From: Desulfobulbaceae bacterium | GTDB taxonomy: Bacteria > Desulfobacterota > Desulfobulbia > Desulfobulbales > Desulfocapsaceae | DNA length: 32,739 bases | Assembly: GCA_024636345.1 (NCBI GenBank) | Contig: JAGXHG010000028.1 | Coordinates: forward strand, 1 to 32,739 | Direction: 5' to 3' | Shown here: piece after piece, positions 15,825 to 25,652 of the stretch | Layout: the number at the start of each line of letters is the position of its first letter | Position numbering within the stretch: the first letter of the stretch is position 1 | Made by a program: the position numbers and the translations under genes | The notes under the pieces: generated by a model | What the model saw: the letters and a program-made list of their open reading frames with translations, nothing else | The model's database searches: none | Told to the model about the DNA's origin: nothing

Positions 15825-17210
15825 TTACTCGATTTTTGTGGTCTGCTTATCTGTCACTGTTGTCGAACCGATGGCCTGTTCAATACTGGTCTGGGCCATC
15901 CGGTAGTCATAGAGGGCCTGGATGTGGTTGGCTTTGGCCTGAACCAGCAGGGTGTCGGCATCGGTGACCTCCACCGGACTTCCCACTCCGGCGTTGTATC
16001 GGCCGGATGCGATTCGGGAATTCTCTTCAGCCTGCTTGGTGGCGAGTTTGGTAGCGCTGATCCGCTCCTCCGCCTCCTGAAGGTTGAGGTAACTCTGCTG
16101 CACTTCCTTGTGGATGGTCTGGCGTAAAAGTGTTTCATCTGCGGCCAGAATGTCGGCGTTGGCCTGGGCTTCTCCGATCTGGTGTCTGGTCAGATGGCCA
16201 TTAAAAACAGGGACGGAAAGGGCAATCCCAATACTCCAGCCTTCATCCATGGTATCGGCGTCGCCGCTGTAGGATGCACCCGCATTGCCGGAGAGATAGG
16301 GCGCATCACCTTTGCGGGCCAGATCAACAGATTGTTGGGCCGCCTGTTTTTTAAGCATCAGGGCCTTGAGGTCGGGTCGATTGTTCAGGGCCAGCCCTAA
16401 GGCCTGGTCAAAGGGGAGGGTGTAAGGAACAAAGGTCAGATTGTCCTCCAGCATGTAACCAGGAGCATCGGGCAGACCCATGGCGTTATTGAGAACGACC
16501 CTGGCCAGCCGCAGGTTGTTTTTCACCTGGATCTGCACGAGCTTGGCGGAGCTGAGATCCACTTCCGCTTTGGTGACATCATATTTGGGTTTCACGCCGG
16601 CGGCATAAAAGCCCTTTGCCTGCTCCAGATGCTGCTCAAACTGTTTGACGGTTTCAGCGGCGACCTCTTTGTCCCTGGCAATCTTCAGCATGTCATAATA
16701 AGCCAGCTTGGCATTGAAGACGGCCCTGTCATCTGTCGCGTTCAAATCGGAACGGGCTGCTTCAAGGCTGGTCTTCCGGATTTCGACCTGGGTTGTGGTC
16801 TTGCCAAAGTCATAGAGCATTTGATCGCCGCGGATGCCGAAGGCTAACCGGTCATATGCAGAGTCATCAGTGGTGCCGTAGAGAGTGTCTTCCGGTGACA
16901 AACGGTCGTAACCGGCACTTCCGTTAATCTGCGGGTAATAGGGGGCCCTGGCCTGGCCAATCCGGCTCTGGCTGGCATTGACATTTCCCCTGGCGGCAAG
17001 AATGGCCGGCTGATTCTGGCGGGTGATCGCCACTACCCTGTCGAGGGTGAGGAGCTCACCCTCGCTGATTGCCTGGGGGGCGGAAGGTGCCGGTGCTTTC
17101 TCCGCTGTAACCGGAGAAATTGTCTGTGCCTGCAGGGTCTGCTGGTGAAAGGATAATCCGGCAAGTCCTGTGGCCAGCATGATGGAGAACATACACAATC
17201 TCTTTTTCAT
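15825..17210 (-). CDS. TolC-family outer-membrane efflux protein
   Basis: A 461-residue outer-membrane channel of the tripartite pump. A signal peptide (about 1-28, MKKRLCMFSIMLATGLAGLS) is followed by two OEP repeats rich in long helices: TLDRVVAITRQNQPAILAARGNV starts the first, and LPFDQALGLALNNRPDLKALM the second. The tail shows RYNAGVGSPVEVTDADTLL and YDYRMAQTSIEQAIG, the common ends of both halves. Length matches TolC/OprM. The start is ATG 17210, not the earlier in-frame codon at 17288, because it gives a proper signal peptide and has AAGGA six bases upstream. It is last in the operon, 40 bases after the RND gene. It lacks an obvious second lipobox, so it is TolC-like rather than lipidated. 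Confidence 0.9.
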   Translation of the reverse strand: MKKRLCMFSIMLATGLAGLSFHQQTLQAQTISPVTAEKAPAPSAPQAISEGELLTLDRVVAITRQNQPAILAARGNVNASQSRIGQARAPYYPQINGSAGYDRLSPEDTLYGTTDDSAYDRLAFGIRGDQMLYDFGKTTTQVEIRKTSLEAARSDLNATDDRAVFNAKLAYYDMLKIARDKEVAAETVKQFEQHLEQAKGFYAAGVKPKYDVTKAEVDLSSAKLVQIQVKNNLRLARVVLNNAMGLPDAPGYMLEDNLTFVPYTLPFDQALGLALNNRPDLKALMLKKQAAQQSVDLARKGDAPYLSGNAGASYSGDADTMDEGWSIGIALSVPVFNGHLTRHQIGEAQANADILAADETLLRQTIHKEVQQSYLNLQEAEERISATKLATKQAEENSRIASGRYNAGVGSPVEVTDADTLLVQAKANHIQALYDYRMAQTSIEQAIGSTTVTDKQTTKIE

Positions 17211-17250
17211 GGGTATTCCTTTATTGCTTTGAGGTATCCTTGAGTATAAC

Positions 17251-20200
17251 TCATATTTCCAGATTTTCACCTTGCATCTTCCGGTCATGGGCGATCAACA
17301 TATAGATTGACGGCACCACAAAGAGGGTGAAAAGGGTACCGATAACAATACCGCCGACCAGGACCAGACCTATGGAGTTACGGGCTGCGGCACCGGCTCC
17401 GGTTACCAGGGTCAAGGGAAAGTGGCCGGCAGCGGTGGCGCAGCTGGTCATCAGGATTGGGCGCAGACGGGTCAGGGATGCCTCACGTACAGCCTCAAGC
17501 TTGGAATGACCCTGGTCCTGAAGTTTATTAGAGAACTCGACGATGAGAATCCCGTTTTTGGCCACCAGTCCCACAAGCGTTATCAGACCTACCTGAGAAT
17601 AGATATTCAGGGTGGTGGTCCAGCCATTGGTCCAGAAAGGGATGTTGGGGTTGGGAATCTTCAGGAAGGTGAAGATCAGTGCCCCGAATATGGCCAGAGG
17701 CACGGAACCGGCCAGGATAACGAAGGGATCACGGAAGCTGTTGAACTGGGCGGCGAGCGCCAGGAAGATCAGCACCACTGCCAGGCCGAATGCCGGTAGG
17801 AAGCGGTTGCCTTCAGTGCGCAGTTGCCGGGACTCGCCGGTATAATCGAGGACGTAGCCCATGGGCAGGATTTTTGCAGCCTCATCTTCAAGAAATCGCA
17901 GGGCGTCATCGAGTGGGACCACCGAGACACCGCTGATAGTGACGGCGTTCAACTGCTGAAAGCGGTTCATGGAACGGGCCGTCGTTGAATTGCGAATGGT
18001 GGCGACACTGGACAGGGGAACCATCTGCCCGTCTGGCCCGGTGATATAGATACTACGTAACTGTTCAGGGTTGAGGCGGTCGCTCCGTTGAATCTGGGGG
18101 ATCACCTTGTAGCTGCGGCCGGCGATATCAAAGCGGTTGACGAAATTGCCGCCAAGCATAGAGCCTATGTCGGCACCTACCTGCTGCAGATTGAGTCCGA
18201 GATCGGCGACCCGGTCGCGGTCGATGATAAGCTCTGACTGCGGCTGATCAATTTTCATGTCAATGAGCGGTGGAAAGGCAAACTTGCCGCTGGCCATGGC
18301 CTTCATCTGCAATTCTTTAGCAAACTCGAGGATCTGTTCCGGTTCCGCGGTCGAGGCCAGGACAAATTCCACCGGAAACTGGCCGCCACCCGGAAGGGAA
18401 GGTCGGATGACCGGAAACATGCGTACGCCAGGGATGGTCGCCAGTTTCTGCTGGACCTCAGGCAGGACCTCGAAGACGGTACGTTCCCGTTCTGCCCAGG
18501 GCTTGAGGACCATACCTCCAAATCCGGAAGAGGGCATGGTCATCTGAAAGGTAAAGTTGGTCTCCGGTTCAGAGAGAAAAATCTGATTGGCCGCTGCTGC
18601 GTACTGGCTGGTCTGATCGAGGGTAGAGTTGGCGGCAGCATCGAGGATGCCGAATATTACTCCCTGATCTTCCGCGGGTGCCAATTCCACCGGTGACATT
18701 CTGAACATGGGGATTGCCAGCAGGCTGATGACGATCCAAACCAGATAGACTGCTGGTCTGGTTTTCAGGGTCTGGTCCAGCCAGCGGCCATACAGTCCCT
18801 TGATTCGCTCAACGCCGCGATTGATACGACCGGTCAGACCATGTTCTGCCAGGCCTGGCTTCAGCAGCTTGGCCGACATCATGGGCGAGAGGGTCAGGGC
18901 CACGATGCCGGAGATGGTCACAGCCCCGGCCAGGGTGAAGGCAAATTCCCGGAAGAGTGCACCGGTCAACCCGCCCTGCAGGCCGATGGGGGCATAGACC
19001 GCGGCAAGTGTTATGGTCATGGCAATAATCGGTCCTACCAGTTCCCGGGCGGCGACAATGGCGGCATCAAAGGGCTTGAGACCTTTGCGGATATGGCGTT
19101 CGACATTTTCGACGACGATAATGGCATCGTCTACCACTAAGCCTACAGAGAGGACAATGGCGAGCAGGGTCAGCAGATTGATGGTGAAGCCAAAGATCTG
19201 CATGAGAAAGACCGAACCGATTAAAGAGAGGGGGATGGTGACCACAGGGATAAAGACCGAGCGAAAGGAGCCCATAAAGAGGAAGATGATCACAATCACG
19301 ATGAGCATGGTGTCAGCCAGGGTCTTGAGAACCTCGTGGATGGCGTTGTTGATGTAGTCGGTGCTGTCATAGGCGATCCGGGCCTGCATGCCGCTGGGCA
19401 GATCTTTCTGGATGGCCGCCATCTCATCTTTGACCAGCTTGATTACATCCAGGGAATTGGCGTTGGGCAGGGGCCAGATGCCCATGAATACTGCTGTCTT
19501 GCCGGAAAAACGGACCTCGGCGTCGTAGTCTTCAGCGCCCATGACCACGTCGCCGATATCCTCAATGCGGATGGAGGCTCCATCCTGGTTGCGGACAATG
19601 AGGCGTTTGAATTCCTGGATGGAGGTCAGGTTGGTATCAGCGGTGATGTTGACCTGGATCAGAGACCCTTTGGTGCGTCCGAGAGCGGCCAGATAGTTGT
19701 TGGCGGCCAGGGCCTGCCGAACCTGCACCGGTGTAATATTGTAGGCTGCCATCCGGTCGGGTTTGAGCCAGATGCGCATGGCAAAGGTCCGGCCGCCAAG
19801 GATCTCGGCCCGCTGGACCCCGGCCAGGGCGGAAAGGCGTGGCTGTATGGCCCGTGTCAGATAATCGGTGATCTCGTTCTGCTTCAGGACATCGGAGGTG
19901 AAGCTCAGATAGGCGGCGGCAAACTTGCTGTCTGCCGATTCAATATTGATGATCGGAACTTCGGCTTCCGGCGGCAGGTCGGCCCGAACCTGATCGACTT
20001 TGGAGCTGATTTCGGCCAGGGCCTTGGTGGCGTCATAGTTGAGTTTCAACCGGACGCTGATGGTGGAGACGCTCTGGGAACTCTGGGACTGGAGATAGTC
20101 AATGCCGTCGGCGGCGGCAATGGCCCGTTCCAACGGGGTGGTGATGAATCCCCGCACCAGTTCAGCGCTGGCCCCGACATAGACAGTGGTGACCGTTACC

Positions 20201-20331
20201 GTTGAATTTTCACTGCGGGGATACTGGCGGACATTAACGCTTTTAATGGCCTGGAGTCCGGCAATGATGATGACCAGACTGATCACCAAGGCAAGGACAG
20301 GACGACGGATAAAGATATCAGTAAAATTCAT
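17251..20331 (-). CDS. RND efflux pump permease (HAE1 family)
   Basis: A 1026-residue inner-membrane proton-driven exporter, full family length. The N terminus MNFTDIFIRRPVLALVISL is typical. The first large periplasmic loop is followed by TM4 with the proton-relay pair D401-D402 (VGLVVDDAIIVVENVE), and TM10 contains GLVAKNGILIVEF with the conserved Lys. Two repeats of membrane helices and porter domains are complete, without frameshift. It works with the adaptor encoded 45 bases before it and the TolC protein encoded 40 bases after it. Substrates (drugs, dyes, bile acids or metabolites) cannot be read from sequence; HAE1 pumps export hydrophobic or amphiphilic compounds, not metals. Regulation is probably by the TetR protein encoded first in the operon. 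Confidence 0.95.
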   Translation of the reverse strand: MNFTDIFIRRPVLALVISLVIIIAGLQAIKSVNVRQYPRSENSTVTVTTVYVGASAELVRGFITTPLERAIAAADGIDYLQSQSSQSVSTISVRLKLNYDATKALAEISSKVDQVRADLPPEAEVPIINIESADSKFAAAYLSFTSDVLKQNEITDYLTRAIQPRLSALAGVQRAEILGGRTFAMRIWLKPDRMAAYNITPVQVRQALAANNYLAALGRTKGSLIQVNITADTNLTSIQEFKRLIVRNQDGASIRIEDIGDVVMGAEDYDAEVRFSGKTAVFMGIWPLPNANSLDVIKLVKDEMAAIQKDLPSGMQARIAYDSTDYINNAIHEVLKTLADTMLIVIVIIFLFMGSFRSVFIPVVTIPLSLIGSVFLMQIFGFTINLLTLLAIVLSVGLVVDDAIIVVENVERHIRKGLKPFDAAIVAARELVGPIIAMTITLAAVYAPIGLQGGLTGALFREFAFTLAGAVTISGIVALTLSPMMSAKLLKPGLAEHGLTGRINRGVERIKGLYGRWLDQTLKTRPAVYLVWIVISLLAIPMFRMSPVELAPAEDQGVIFGILDAAANSTLDQTSQYAAAANQIFLSEPETNFTFQMTMPSSGFGGMVLKPWAERERTVFEVLPEVQQKLATIPGVRMFPVIRPSLPGGGQFPVEFVLASTAEPEQILEFAKELQMKAMASGKFAFPPLIDMKIDQPQSELIIDRDRVADLGLNLQQVGADIGSMLGGNFVNRFDIAGRSYKVIPQIQRSDRLNPEQLRSIYITGPDGQMVPLSSVATIRNSTTARSMNRFQQLNAVTISGVSVVPLDDALRFLEDEAAKILPMGYVLDYTGESRQLRTEGNRFLPAFGLAVVLIFLALAAQFNSFRDPFVILAGSVPLAIFGALIFTFLKIPNPNIPFWTNGWTTTLNIYSQVGLITLVGLVAKNGILIVEFSNKLQDQGHSKLEAVREASLTRLRPILMTSCATAAGHFPLTLVTGAGAAARNSIGLVLVGGIVIGTLFTLFVVPSIYMLIAHDRKMQGENLEI

Positions 20332-20376
20332 GGCACGGCACGGAGTATTGGTTGTTTAGACTAAATGCCTAAAAGA

Positions 20377-21507
20377 CTAGTTGTTTTCCGGTGTTGGTTG
20401 CAGTTTGAAGGCCGGCGCCTGAGTGTTGTCGATCACCACAGCCTGGCCGTTCCGTAGTTTGAAGACTCCGATGCTGGCCACTGTTTCTCCTCCTTGCAGA
20501 CCAGAGATAACCGCCACAAAATCACCACGTTTTTCACCGATACTGACAAACTGCTGGCGCAACATCTTGATGTCCTTACCGCTTTTTTCATCCTTCTTCT
20601 CTTCCACCACAAAAACCGAATCGCTGTAAGGGGCATAGAGAACAGCGGTGCCGGGAATGGTGAAGACCTTTGTTTGTTCCGGCAACACTATGGAGGCATT
20701 GACAAACATTCCGGGGCGCAGGAGTTCGTCTTTGTTGGCAACTGTCGCCTGGACCCGGATGTTGCGGGTCTGGGCGTCCACCTGGGGGGCAATGGCTGTG
20801 ATCTTGCCGGTAATCTGTTCTTTGTCGATTCCGTCACCGCTTAGGCGCACCACCATCCCGGTTTTGATTCTGCTCAGTTCCTGCTGGGGCAGCATGAAAT
20901 TGACAAAGATAGGATCAAGGACCTGCAGGGAGACGACTTCCTGACCCTCTTCCAGAAACTGGCCAAGATTGATCTGGCGGATACCCAGTCTGCCGGAAAA
21001 GGGGGCCTTGATATTTTTTTTCTGGATGATGGCTTGGATGTTTTCGGTCTGGGCCTCGGCCTCTTTGAAACCGGCCTTGGCATTGTCAAATTCAGCCTGG
21101 GAAATGAGGCCCTTGTCGGCCAGTTCAGCCAGACGGCGCAGATTGGTGCGGGCCAGATCTCTGCTGCTTTCCATGGCACGTAACTGGGCCTCTTCAGCGC
21201 TGGTGTCCAGTTTGGCCAGCAGGGCACCTTTCTCGATAAAATTTCCGGGGGTAAAAGAGATCGCCACCACCTTACCACGTTGTTCGGCTGCCACGGTTAC
21301 TCCCTGGACGGCATCGAGTGAGCCGACCGCCGAGAGCACAGATTCCCAGGATTGATGCTGTACCTGTGCCGTGGAGATGGTTTCCGGTGGCGGGACCATC
21401 TTGCTGCCGACCGACATCATGTGGCGAATCTGCAGGACTTTAATGCCGGCAAGGGAAGCGCCGATGATGATAAGAGCAAGGATGGTAAGGAGAATACGCT
21501 TTTTCAT
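20377..21507 (-). CDS. Periplasmic adaptor subunit of RND pump (HlyD/MFP family)
   Basis: A 376-residue membrane-fusion protein that bridges the RND permease and the outer-membrane channel. One N-terminal membrane helix (about 5-25) anchors it. The lipoyl-like halves (VTVAAEQRGKVVAISFTPG... and IKAPFSGRLGIRQINLGQF) flank a coiled-coil hairpin (about 105-160). The beta-barrel (DPIFVNFMLPQQELSRIKTG) and membrane-proximal domains follow. No lipobox, so it is held by its helix. Its ATG overlaps the TGA of the tetR gene by four bases (21504-21507), indicating translational coupling, and the RND gene follows 45 bases later. Confidence 0.93.
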   Translation of the reverse strand: MKKRILLTILALIIIGASLAGIKVLQIRHMMSVGSKMVPPPETISTAQVQHQSWESVLSAVGSLDAVQGVTVAAEQRGKVVAISFTPGNFIEKGALLAKLDTSAEEAQLRAMESSRDLARTNLRRLAELADKGLISQAEFDNAKAGFKEAEAQTENIQAIIQKKNIKAPFSGRLGIRQINLGQFLEEGQEVVSLQVLDPIFVNFMLPQQELSRIKTGMVVRLSGDGIDKEQITGKITAIAPQVDAQTRNIRVQATVANKDELLRPGMFVNASIVLPEQTKVFTIPGTAVLYAPYSDSVFVVEEKKDEKSGKDIKMLRQQFVSIGEKRGDFVAVISGLQGGETVASIGVFKLRNGQAVVIDNTQAPAFKLQPTPENN

Positions 21508-22187
21508 GGCTTTTCTTCAGTTGAGGGAGAGGATGGAGTGCTGCCTGGCTGCCTGTTGGTGTCTGTTTCTTGTTGTATCGCTTCCCAGCAGGCGGCCAGG
21601 GTGCTGTTGATGGTTGTTTGATCCAATTGAATCAGGCCGGCGATACTGTCTTTGACCAGAAAGACAATGGGACCGATGGTAAGGGCGATGAGTGCGGCCA
21701 GCGGCAGGTCCTTGATGACCTGTTGGGCCTGACCTGCAGCAAACACTTGCTCCAGCGGGAGATCTTGACCGGTGTCACCGCAATTACAGAAGAATTTTTC
21801 CCGGCGCAGGCTGGTGCCGTAGGGGGAATTATAGAATTGCTCTATGAATTTGAACTCATAGGGATTCTGTACTCCATATTGGAAGATTCCCCGGCAGAGG
21901 TGGAGGAAACGGTCACGAATGGTTTGGTTGGCATCATATTCATGCAGCAGGGTTTTCTTGAAAACGCAATGCACTTGTTTGAAGATCTCGAGGACCAGGG
22001 TGTCTTTGTCTTTGAAATAACGATAGATGGTACCCGCACCAACCCCCGCTTCCTGGGCAATCATGGAGATGGGCGTGCCATGGAAGCCATACTCGGAGAT
22101 GAGTCTGATGGTGGCCTGGATTATGAGCTCCCGTTTGCTGCCGGGATCCGTTTGAGTGGAGGATATTTCTGTGGAGTGAACGTTCAT
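21504..22187 (-). CDS. TetR/AcrR-family transcriptional regulator of the efflux operon
   Basis: A 227-residue repressor-type regulator. The N-terminal helix-turn-helix reads GFHGTPISMIAQEAGVGAG then TIYRYFKDKDTL (about 34-63), the classic TetR signature; the rest is a variable ligand-binding domain that should sense a pump substrate. ATG 22187 has AGGCGGA directly before it. The gene is first in the operon and overlaps the adaptor gene by four bases, so the regulator is made with the pump and probably represses its own operon. A near-perfect palindrome on its start codon is the candidate operator. A possible promoter, TTGACG (22222-22217) with TAAACA 17 bases on, would start transcription almost at the ATG. 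Confidence 0.92.
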   Translation of the reverse strand: MNVHSTEISSTQTDPGSKRELIIQATIRLISEYGFHGTPISMIAQEAGVGAGTIYRYFKDKDTLVLEIFKQVHCVFKKTLLHEYDANQTIRDRFLHLCRGIFQYGVQNPYEFKFIEQFYNSPYGTSLRREKFFCNCGDTGQDLPLEQVFAAGQAQQVIKDLPLAALIALTIGPIVFLVKDSIAGLIQLDQTTINSTLAACWEAIQQETDTNRQPGSTPSSPSTEEKP

Positions 22188-22189
22188 TC
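22174..22189. promoter_or_regulatory. Candidate TetR operator on the tetR start codon
   Basis: GAGTGAACGTTCATTC: the central ten bases TGAACGTTCA (22177-22186) are a perfect palindrome, and 14 of 16 positions are symmetric. TGAACG-type half sites are common for TetR/AcrR regulators. It covers the first codons of tetR, where bound repressor would block transcription. Binding is inferred. Confidence 0.45.
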
Positions 22190-22309
22190 CGCCTGTTTAG
22201 TATGTTTTTAGATGGGCGTCAAGGGGAAAATCAGCAGAGTTTATCAGAGAGGGGTGACGGGTGGATCTTTACTTTTGACATTCGTCCATTTCTACGGCAT
22301 GGTTGCATC

Positions 22310-24850
22310 ATGATAAAGCTCCCTATCTATGATATTCTGCCGGAACTGCGGGCGCAGTTGGTCAGCCGCGAGGCGGTAATTCTCAGCGCCCCGCCCGGTT
22401 CGGGCAAAACCACCGTAGTGCCGCTGGCCCTGCTTGCTGAAACCTGGTTGGCAGGACAAACCATTCTGATGCTTGAGCCGCGCCGGCTTGCAGCCCGGCT
22501 GGCCGCAGCCTTCATGTCCAGGCAGCTGGGCGAGGAAATCGGCCAGACCGTGGGCTACCGGGTCCGTTTTGAATCGAAGGTCTCGGCTGCAACCCGGGTG
22601 GAGGTGGTTACCGAGGGGGTGCTTACCCGCCGTATGCAGGACGATCCTGAGCTTACCGGAGTGGGGCTGGTGATCTTTGATGAGTTCCACGAGCGCAGCC
22701 TGCAGGGTGATCTGGCCCTGGCCCTTTGTCTTGATGTGATGGGCAGTCTGCGGGAGGATCTCAAACTCCTGATCATGTCCGCCACCCTGGATACCGGAGC
22801 CATCAGCCGACTCCTTGATGACGCCCCGGTGGTTATGGGTGCCGGGCAAACGTATCCCGTGGGTGTGGAATATTGCCGGGCCGGGCAACTGCTTCATAAT
22901 TATCCTCGTGAGATTGCAAAACAGGTGGCCGCAACTATTAATAAAGCTCTGGCTGAGCAGCCGGGAGATATCCTGGCCTTTCTTCCCGGCTCAGCGGAGA
23001 TCCGGTTTACCCAGGCGCTACTGAACACGGCCCTACCCCCTGCCAAAATCGTCATCCATCCCCTTTACGGTGACCTGAGCCTTGCGGCCCAGACCGCCGC
23101 AGTGCAACCGGATAGGGCAGGGAGACGGCGCATCATTCTGGCCACACCCATTGCTGAAACCAGCATCACCATTGAGGGCATCCATACCGTGGTGGACAGC
23201 GGTTGGAAACGCAGCCCGAAGTTCGACCCCAATAGTGGCCTCAGCCGTCTGACCACTCAGCGCATATCCAAGGCTTCATCCACCCAGCGTGCCGGCCGGG
23301 CCGGACGTCTTGGTCCGGGCCACTGTTATCGTCTGTGGAGCATAGGTGAGGAGCACGGCCTCAGGCCTTTTGACTCGCCGGAAATTCTGACAGCCGACCT
23401 GAGCCAATTGGTTTTGGACCTGGCCCGCTGGGGAGTGTATGATCTTGACGGATTGCGATGGCTTGATCCGCCACCAGCAGGTCATTTCGCCCAGGCTCAA
23501 TCCCTCCTGCTGGTTCTCGGAGCCTTGGACAGCCAAAATCATATCACCCTTCTTGGTCAGAAAATGGCTGAACTTCCAGTTCACCCACGCCTTGGGCTTA
23601 TGCTGCTTGCGGCAACCTCGTCTGGCACAATTGAATTGGCCTGCGACCTTGCCGCTCTGCTTTCTGAGCGGGATATTATGAAGGGGAGGGACCGTTCGGT
23701 GGATATCGAAGACCGGCTCCATGCTCTGGCAGTCTTCCGCAGGGATGGTGTGGCCGCGGTAAGGACTTTGGAGGTGGATACAGCTGCCTGCCTCAGGGTC
23801 ATCCAGACCAGCAGGCAGCTCCGGGAGCACCTACCCAAAATCGCCAGGAATAAGACAGGAGAGAGGGCAGAGCTCACGATGACTGCGGGTGAACTTCTGG
23901 CCTTGGCGTTTCCGGACCGGATAGGTCAACGAAGGGCTGAGGGGCAGGGCCAGTATAAGCTGAGCTCTGGTCGTGGAGCGCTTCTTCCTGCCCATGATCG
24001 CCTCGCTGCGCACGAGTATCTGGCGGTGGCTGAACTGGATGCTGGCCGAGTCGAGGGCCGTATTTTTCTTGCCGCCCCTCTGACCAAAAACTCCCTGCTG
24101 GCCGTATTCCCCACTCGGCTGCAACGAGAGGAGAAGGTGTACTGGGAAGAGCAGAGTGGTACGGTGAAGGCCCAGCGTCTCTTGCGACTGGATGAGCTGA
24201 TTTTGAAAACAAGTCCTCTGACAAACCCCTCGTCCGATGCAGTGCTGGCCGCACTGTTGTCCGGTATTCGCAGCCGTGGCCTTACAACCTTGCCTTGGAG
24301 CGACAAGGCAAGGGACTTGCAGGCGCGGTTGGAGTGTATGCGGCTCTGGCAGCCGGAAGCTGGCTGGCCGGATGTCTCGGATGCCTGTCTGCTTGAGAGT
24401 CTGGACCAGTGGCTGGCGCCCTATCTCACAGGGACGCGGAGCGCGGAACATCTCAGAAAACTTGACTTGTTCACTATTCTTGCCGCCATGCTTAATTGGC
24501 AACAGCAGAGTCAATTGGACCGGGAGGCCCCCACGCACCTCACAGTGCCCAGTGGTTCCAGGGTTCGGTTGCGCTACACCCCTGGAGACCCTCCAGTGCT
24601 GGCGGTGCGCCTTCAGGAGATGTTCGGGCTGGCCGATACCCCGAAGATTTGTAATAACACAGTGCCGGTGCTGCTCCATCTGCTTTCCCCGGCCCAGCGC
24701 CCCATGCAGATTACTCAGGATCTGCACGGCTTCTGGGAAGGTGCCTATCATGAGGTGAAAAAGGAACTCAGGGGGCGCTATCCCAAACATCACTGGCCGG
24801 ATGACCCCTGGCTGGCCCAGCCCACCCGGCGGATCAAACCCAGGAAATAG
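22310..24850 (+). CDS. hrpB: ATP-dependent helicase HrpB
   Basis: An 846-residue DEAH-type superfamily 2 RNA helicase. Walker A APPGSGKTT (27-35), DEFH box (124-127, the Phe variant usual in HrpB), SAT motif near 157, TSITIEG, and QRAGRAGR (326-333). The C-terminal HrpB domain ends with RYPKHHWPDDP, a hallmark of the family. Cytoplasmic; the physiological RNA target is poorly known. The start is ATG 22310 (MIKLPIYDILPELR), matching the usual N terminus; an in-frame codon at 22202 would add 36 unconserved residues and run into the tetR promoter. The gene is divergent from tetR across 122 bases. A TTGACA at 22275-22280 has only a poor -10 and would leave almost no leader. Confidence 0.95.
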   Translation: MIKLPIYDILPELRAQLVSREAVILSAPPGSGKTTVVPLALLAETWLAGQTILMLEPRRLAARLAAAFMSRQLGEEIGQTVGYRVRFESKVSAATRVEVVTEGVLTRRMQDDPELTGVGLVIFDEFHERSLQGDLALALCLDVMGSLREDLKLLIMSATLDTGAISRLLDDAPVVMGAGQTYPVGVEYCRAGQLLHNYPREIAKQVAATINKALAEQPGDILAFLPGSAEIRFTQALLNTALPPAKIVIHPLYGDLSLAAQTAAVQPDRAGRRRIILATPIAETSITIEGIHTVVDSGWKRSPKFDPNSGLSRLTTQRISKASSTQRAGRAGRLGPGHCYRLWSIGEEHGLRPFDSPEILTADLSQLVLDLARWGVYDLDGLRWLDPPPAGHFAQAQSLLLVLGALDSQNHITLLGQKMAELPVHPRLGLMLLAATSSGTIELACDLAALLSERDIMKGRDRSVDIEDRLHALAVFRRDGVAAVRTLEVDTAACLRVIQTSRQLREHLPKIARNKTGERAELTMTAGELLALAFPDRIGQRRAEGQGQYKLSSGRGALLPAHDRLAAHEYLAVAELDAGRVEGRIFLAAPLTKNSLLAVFPTRLQREEKVYWEEQSGTVKAQRLLRLDELILKTSPLTNPSSDAVLAALLSGIRSRGLTTLPWSDKARDLQARLECMRLWQPEAGWPDVSDACLLESLDQWLAPYLTGTRSAEHLRKLDLFTILAAMLNWQQQSQLDREAPTHLTVPSGSRVRLRYTPGDPPVLAVRLQEMFGLADTPKICNNTVPVLLHLLSPAQRPMQITQDLHGFWEGAYHEVKKELRGRYPKHHWPDDPWLAQPTRRIKPRK

Positions 24851-24973
24851 GTGGAATCCGGGAAATGTACACCATGCTACGTAAAATTACACCTTACGTG
24901 CAAACTTCGTGTGCTTTCTCTCCTTGGTAGTATAATAATTCCGTAAATTATTTTTCAAAAAAAGGAGTGCTTC

Positions 24974-25603
24974 ATGGAGCTTGAGGTTCCGGTAATCGGC
25001 ATACTGCGCGGGGTAGAGGGTGGTTTTTTTGGCGAGGTCATGCAGGTCTCTTTTGCTGCCGGGCTTCTAGCCATGGAAATCACCATGAACACGCCAGGCG
25101 CTGAGGAAATTATCCGGAGATATCGCCCCGGTGTACCCGATGGCAGGCTGCTTGGTATGGGCACCATCCGTAATCTCGATGAAGCCAGGAGGGCTGTGGC
25201 CGCGGGGGCCATGTTTCTGGTGACCCCTAATCTGGACACCGAGGTGATCGACTATGCCAAGGCTGAAGGCATTCCCATTGTCACCGGGGCACTGACCCCC
25301 ACCGAGGTTTACGCCGCCTGGTCCGCAGGGGCAGACCTGATCAAGGTCTTTCCCTGCGGTGCCATGGGTGGCCCTCAGTACATTAAAGACCTTCTGGGTC
25401 CTTTTGAACATCTCCGGCTCGCAGCCGTCGGCGGAGTCAGCAGCTCCAATCTCCAGGAATATTTTGGGGCAGGTGCCGCAGCAGTTGGGGTTTCCTCCAG
25501 CCTTTTCGGCACCAAGGCTTTGCGGGAAAAGAATCTTGACATGATAGGGCAAAATATAAAAAATTTCATTGAGCATTGCCGCGATGCCAAAGATCGGGTA
25601 TGA
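24974..25603 (+). CDS. eda: KDPG/KHG aldolase family protein (Eda-like)
   Basis: A 209-residue class I aldolase that cleaves 2-keto-3-deoxy-6-phosphogluconate (or 4-hydroxy-2-oxoglutarate) to pyruvate plus an aldehyde. The Schiff-base lysine is K124 in ADLIKVFPC, and the general acid/base glutamate is E35 in AMEITMNTPGA. LGMGT (about 60) replaces the more usual GAGT, and VGGVSSSN and VGVSSSLF complete the phosphate-binding side. Full length. ATG 24974 follows AAGGAG at a good distance; a TATAAT at 24931-24936 may be its -10. No Entner-Doudoroff dehydratase (edd) is nearby. Instead it forms an apparent operon with a DRE-TIM aldolase 49 bases downstream, so the true substrate may differ from KDPG. 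Confidence 0.85.
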   Translation: MELEVPVIGILRGVEGGFFGEVMQVSFAAGLLAMEITMNTPGAEEIIRRYRPGVPDGRLLGMGTIRNLDEARRAVAAGAMFLVTPNLDTEVIDYAKAEGIPIVTGALTPTEVYAAWSAGADLIKVFPCGAMGGPQYIKDLLGPFEHLRLAAVGGVSSSNLQEYFGAGAAAVGVSSSLFGTKALREKNLDMIGQNIKNFIEHCRDAKDRV

Positions 25604-25652
25604 TCTCGCAATTTTATCGCTAAATTTACGTCTTCTTTAAGGAGTCTTTCCC

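Noticed and set aside
19336..20205. 289-codon plus-strand open frame
   Set aside because: Antisense to the RND permease gene; its composition is that of a shadow of GC-rich codons.
23831..24793. 320-codon minus-strand open frame
   Set aside because: Antisense to hrpB with no recognisable domain.
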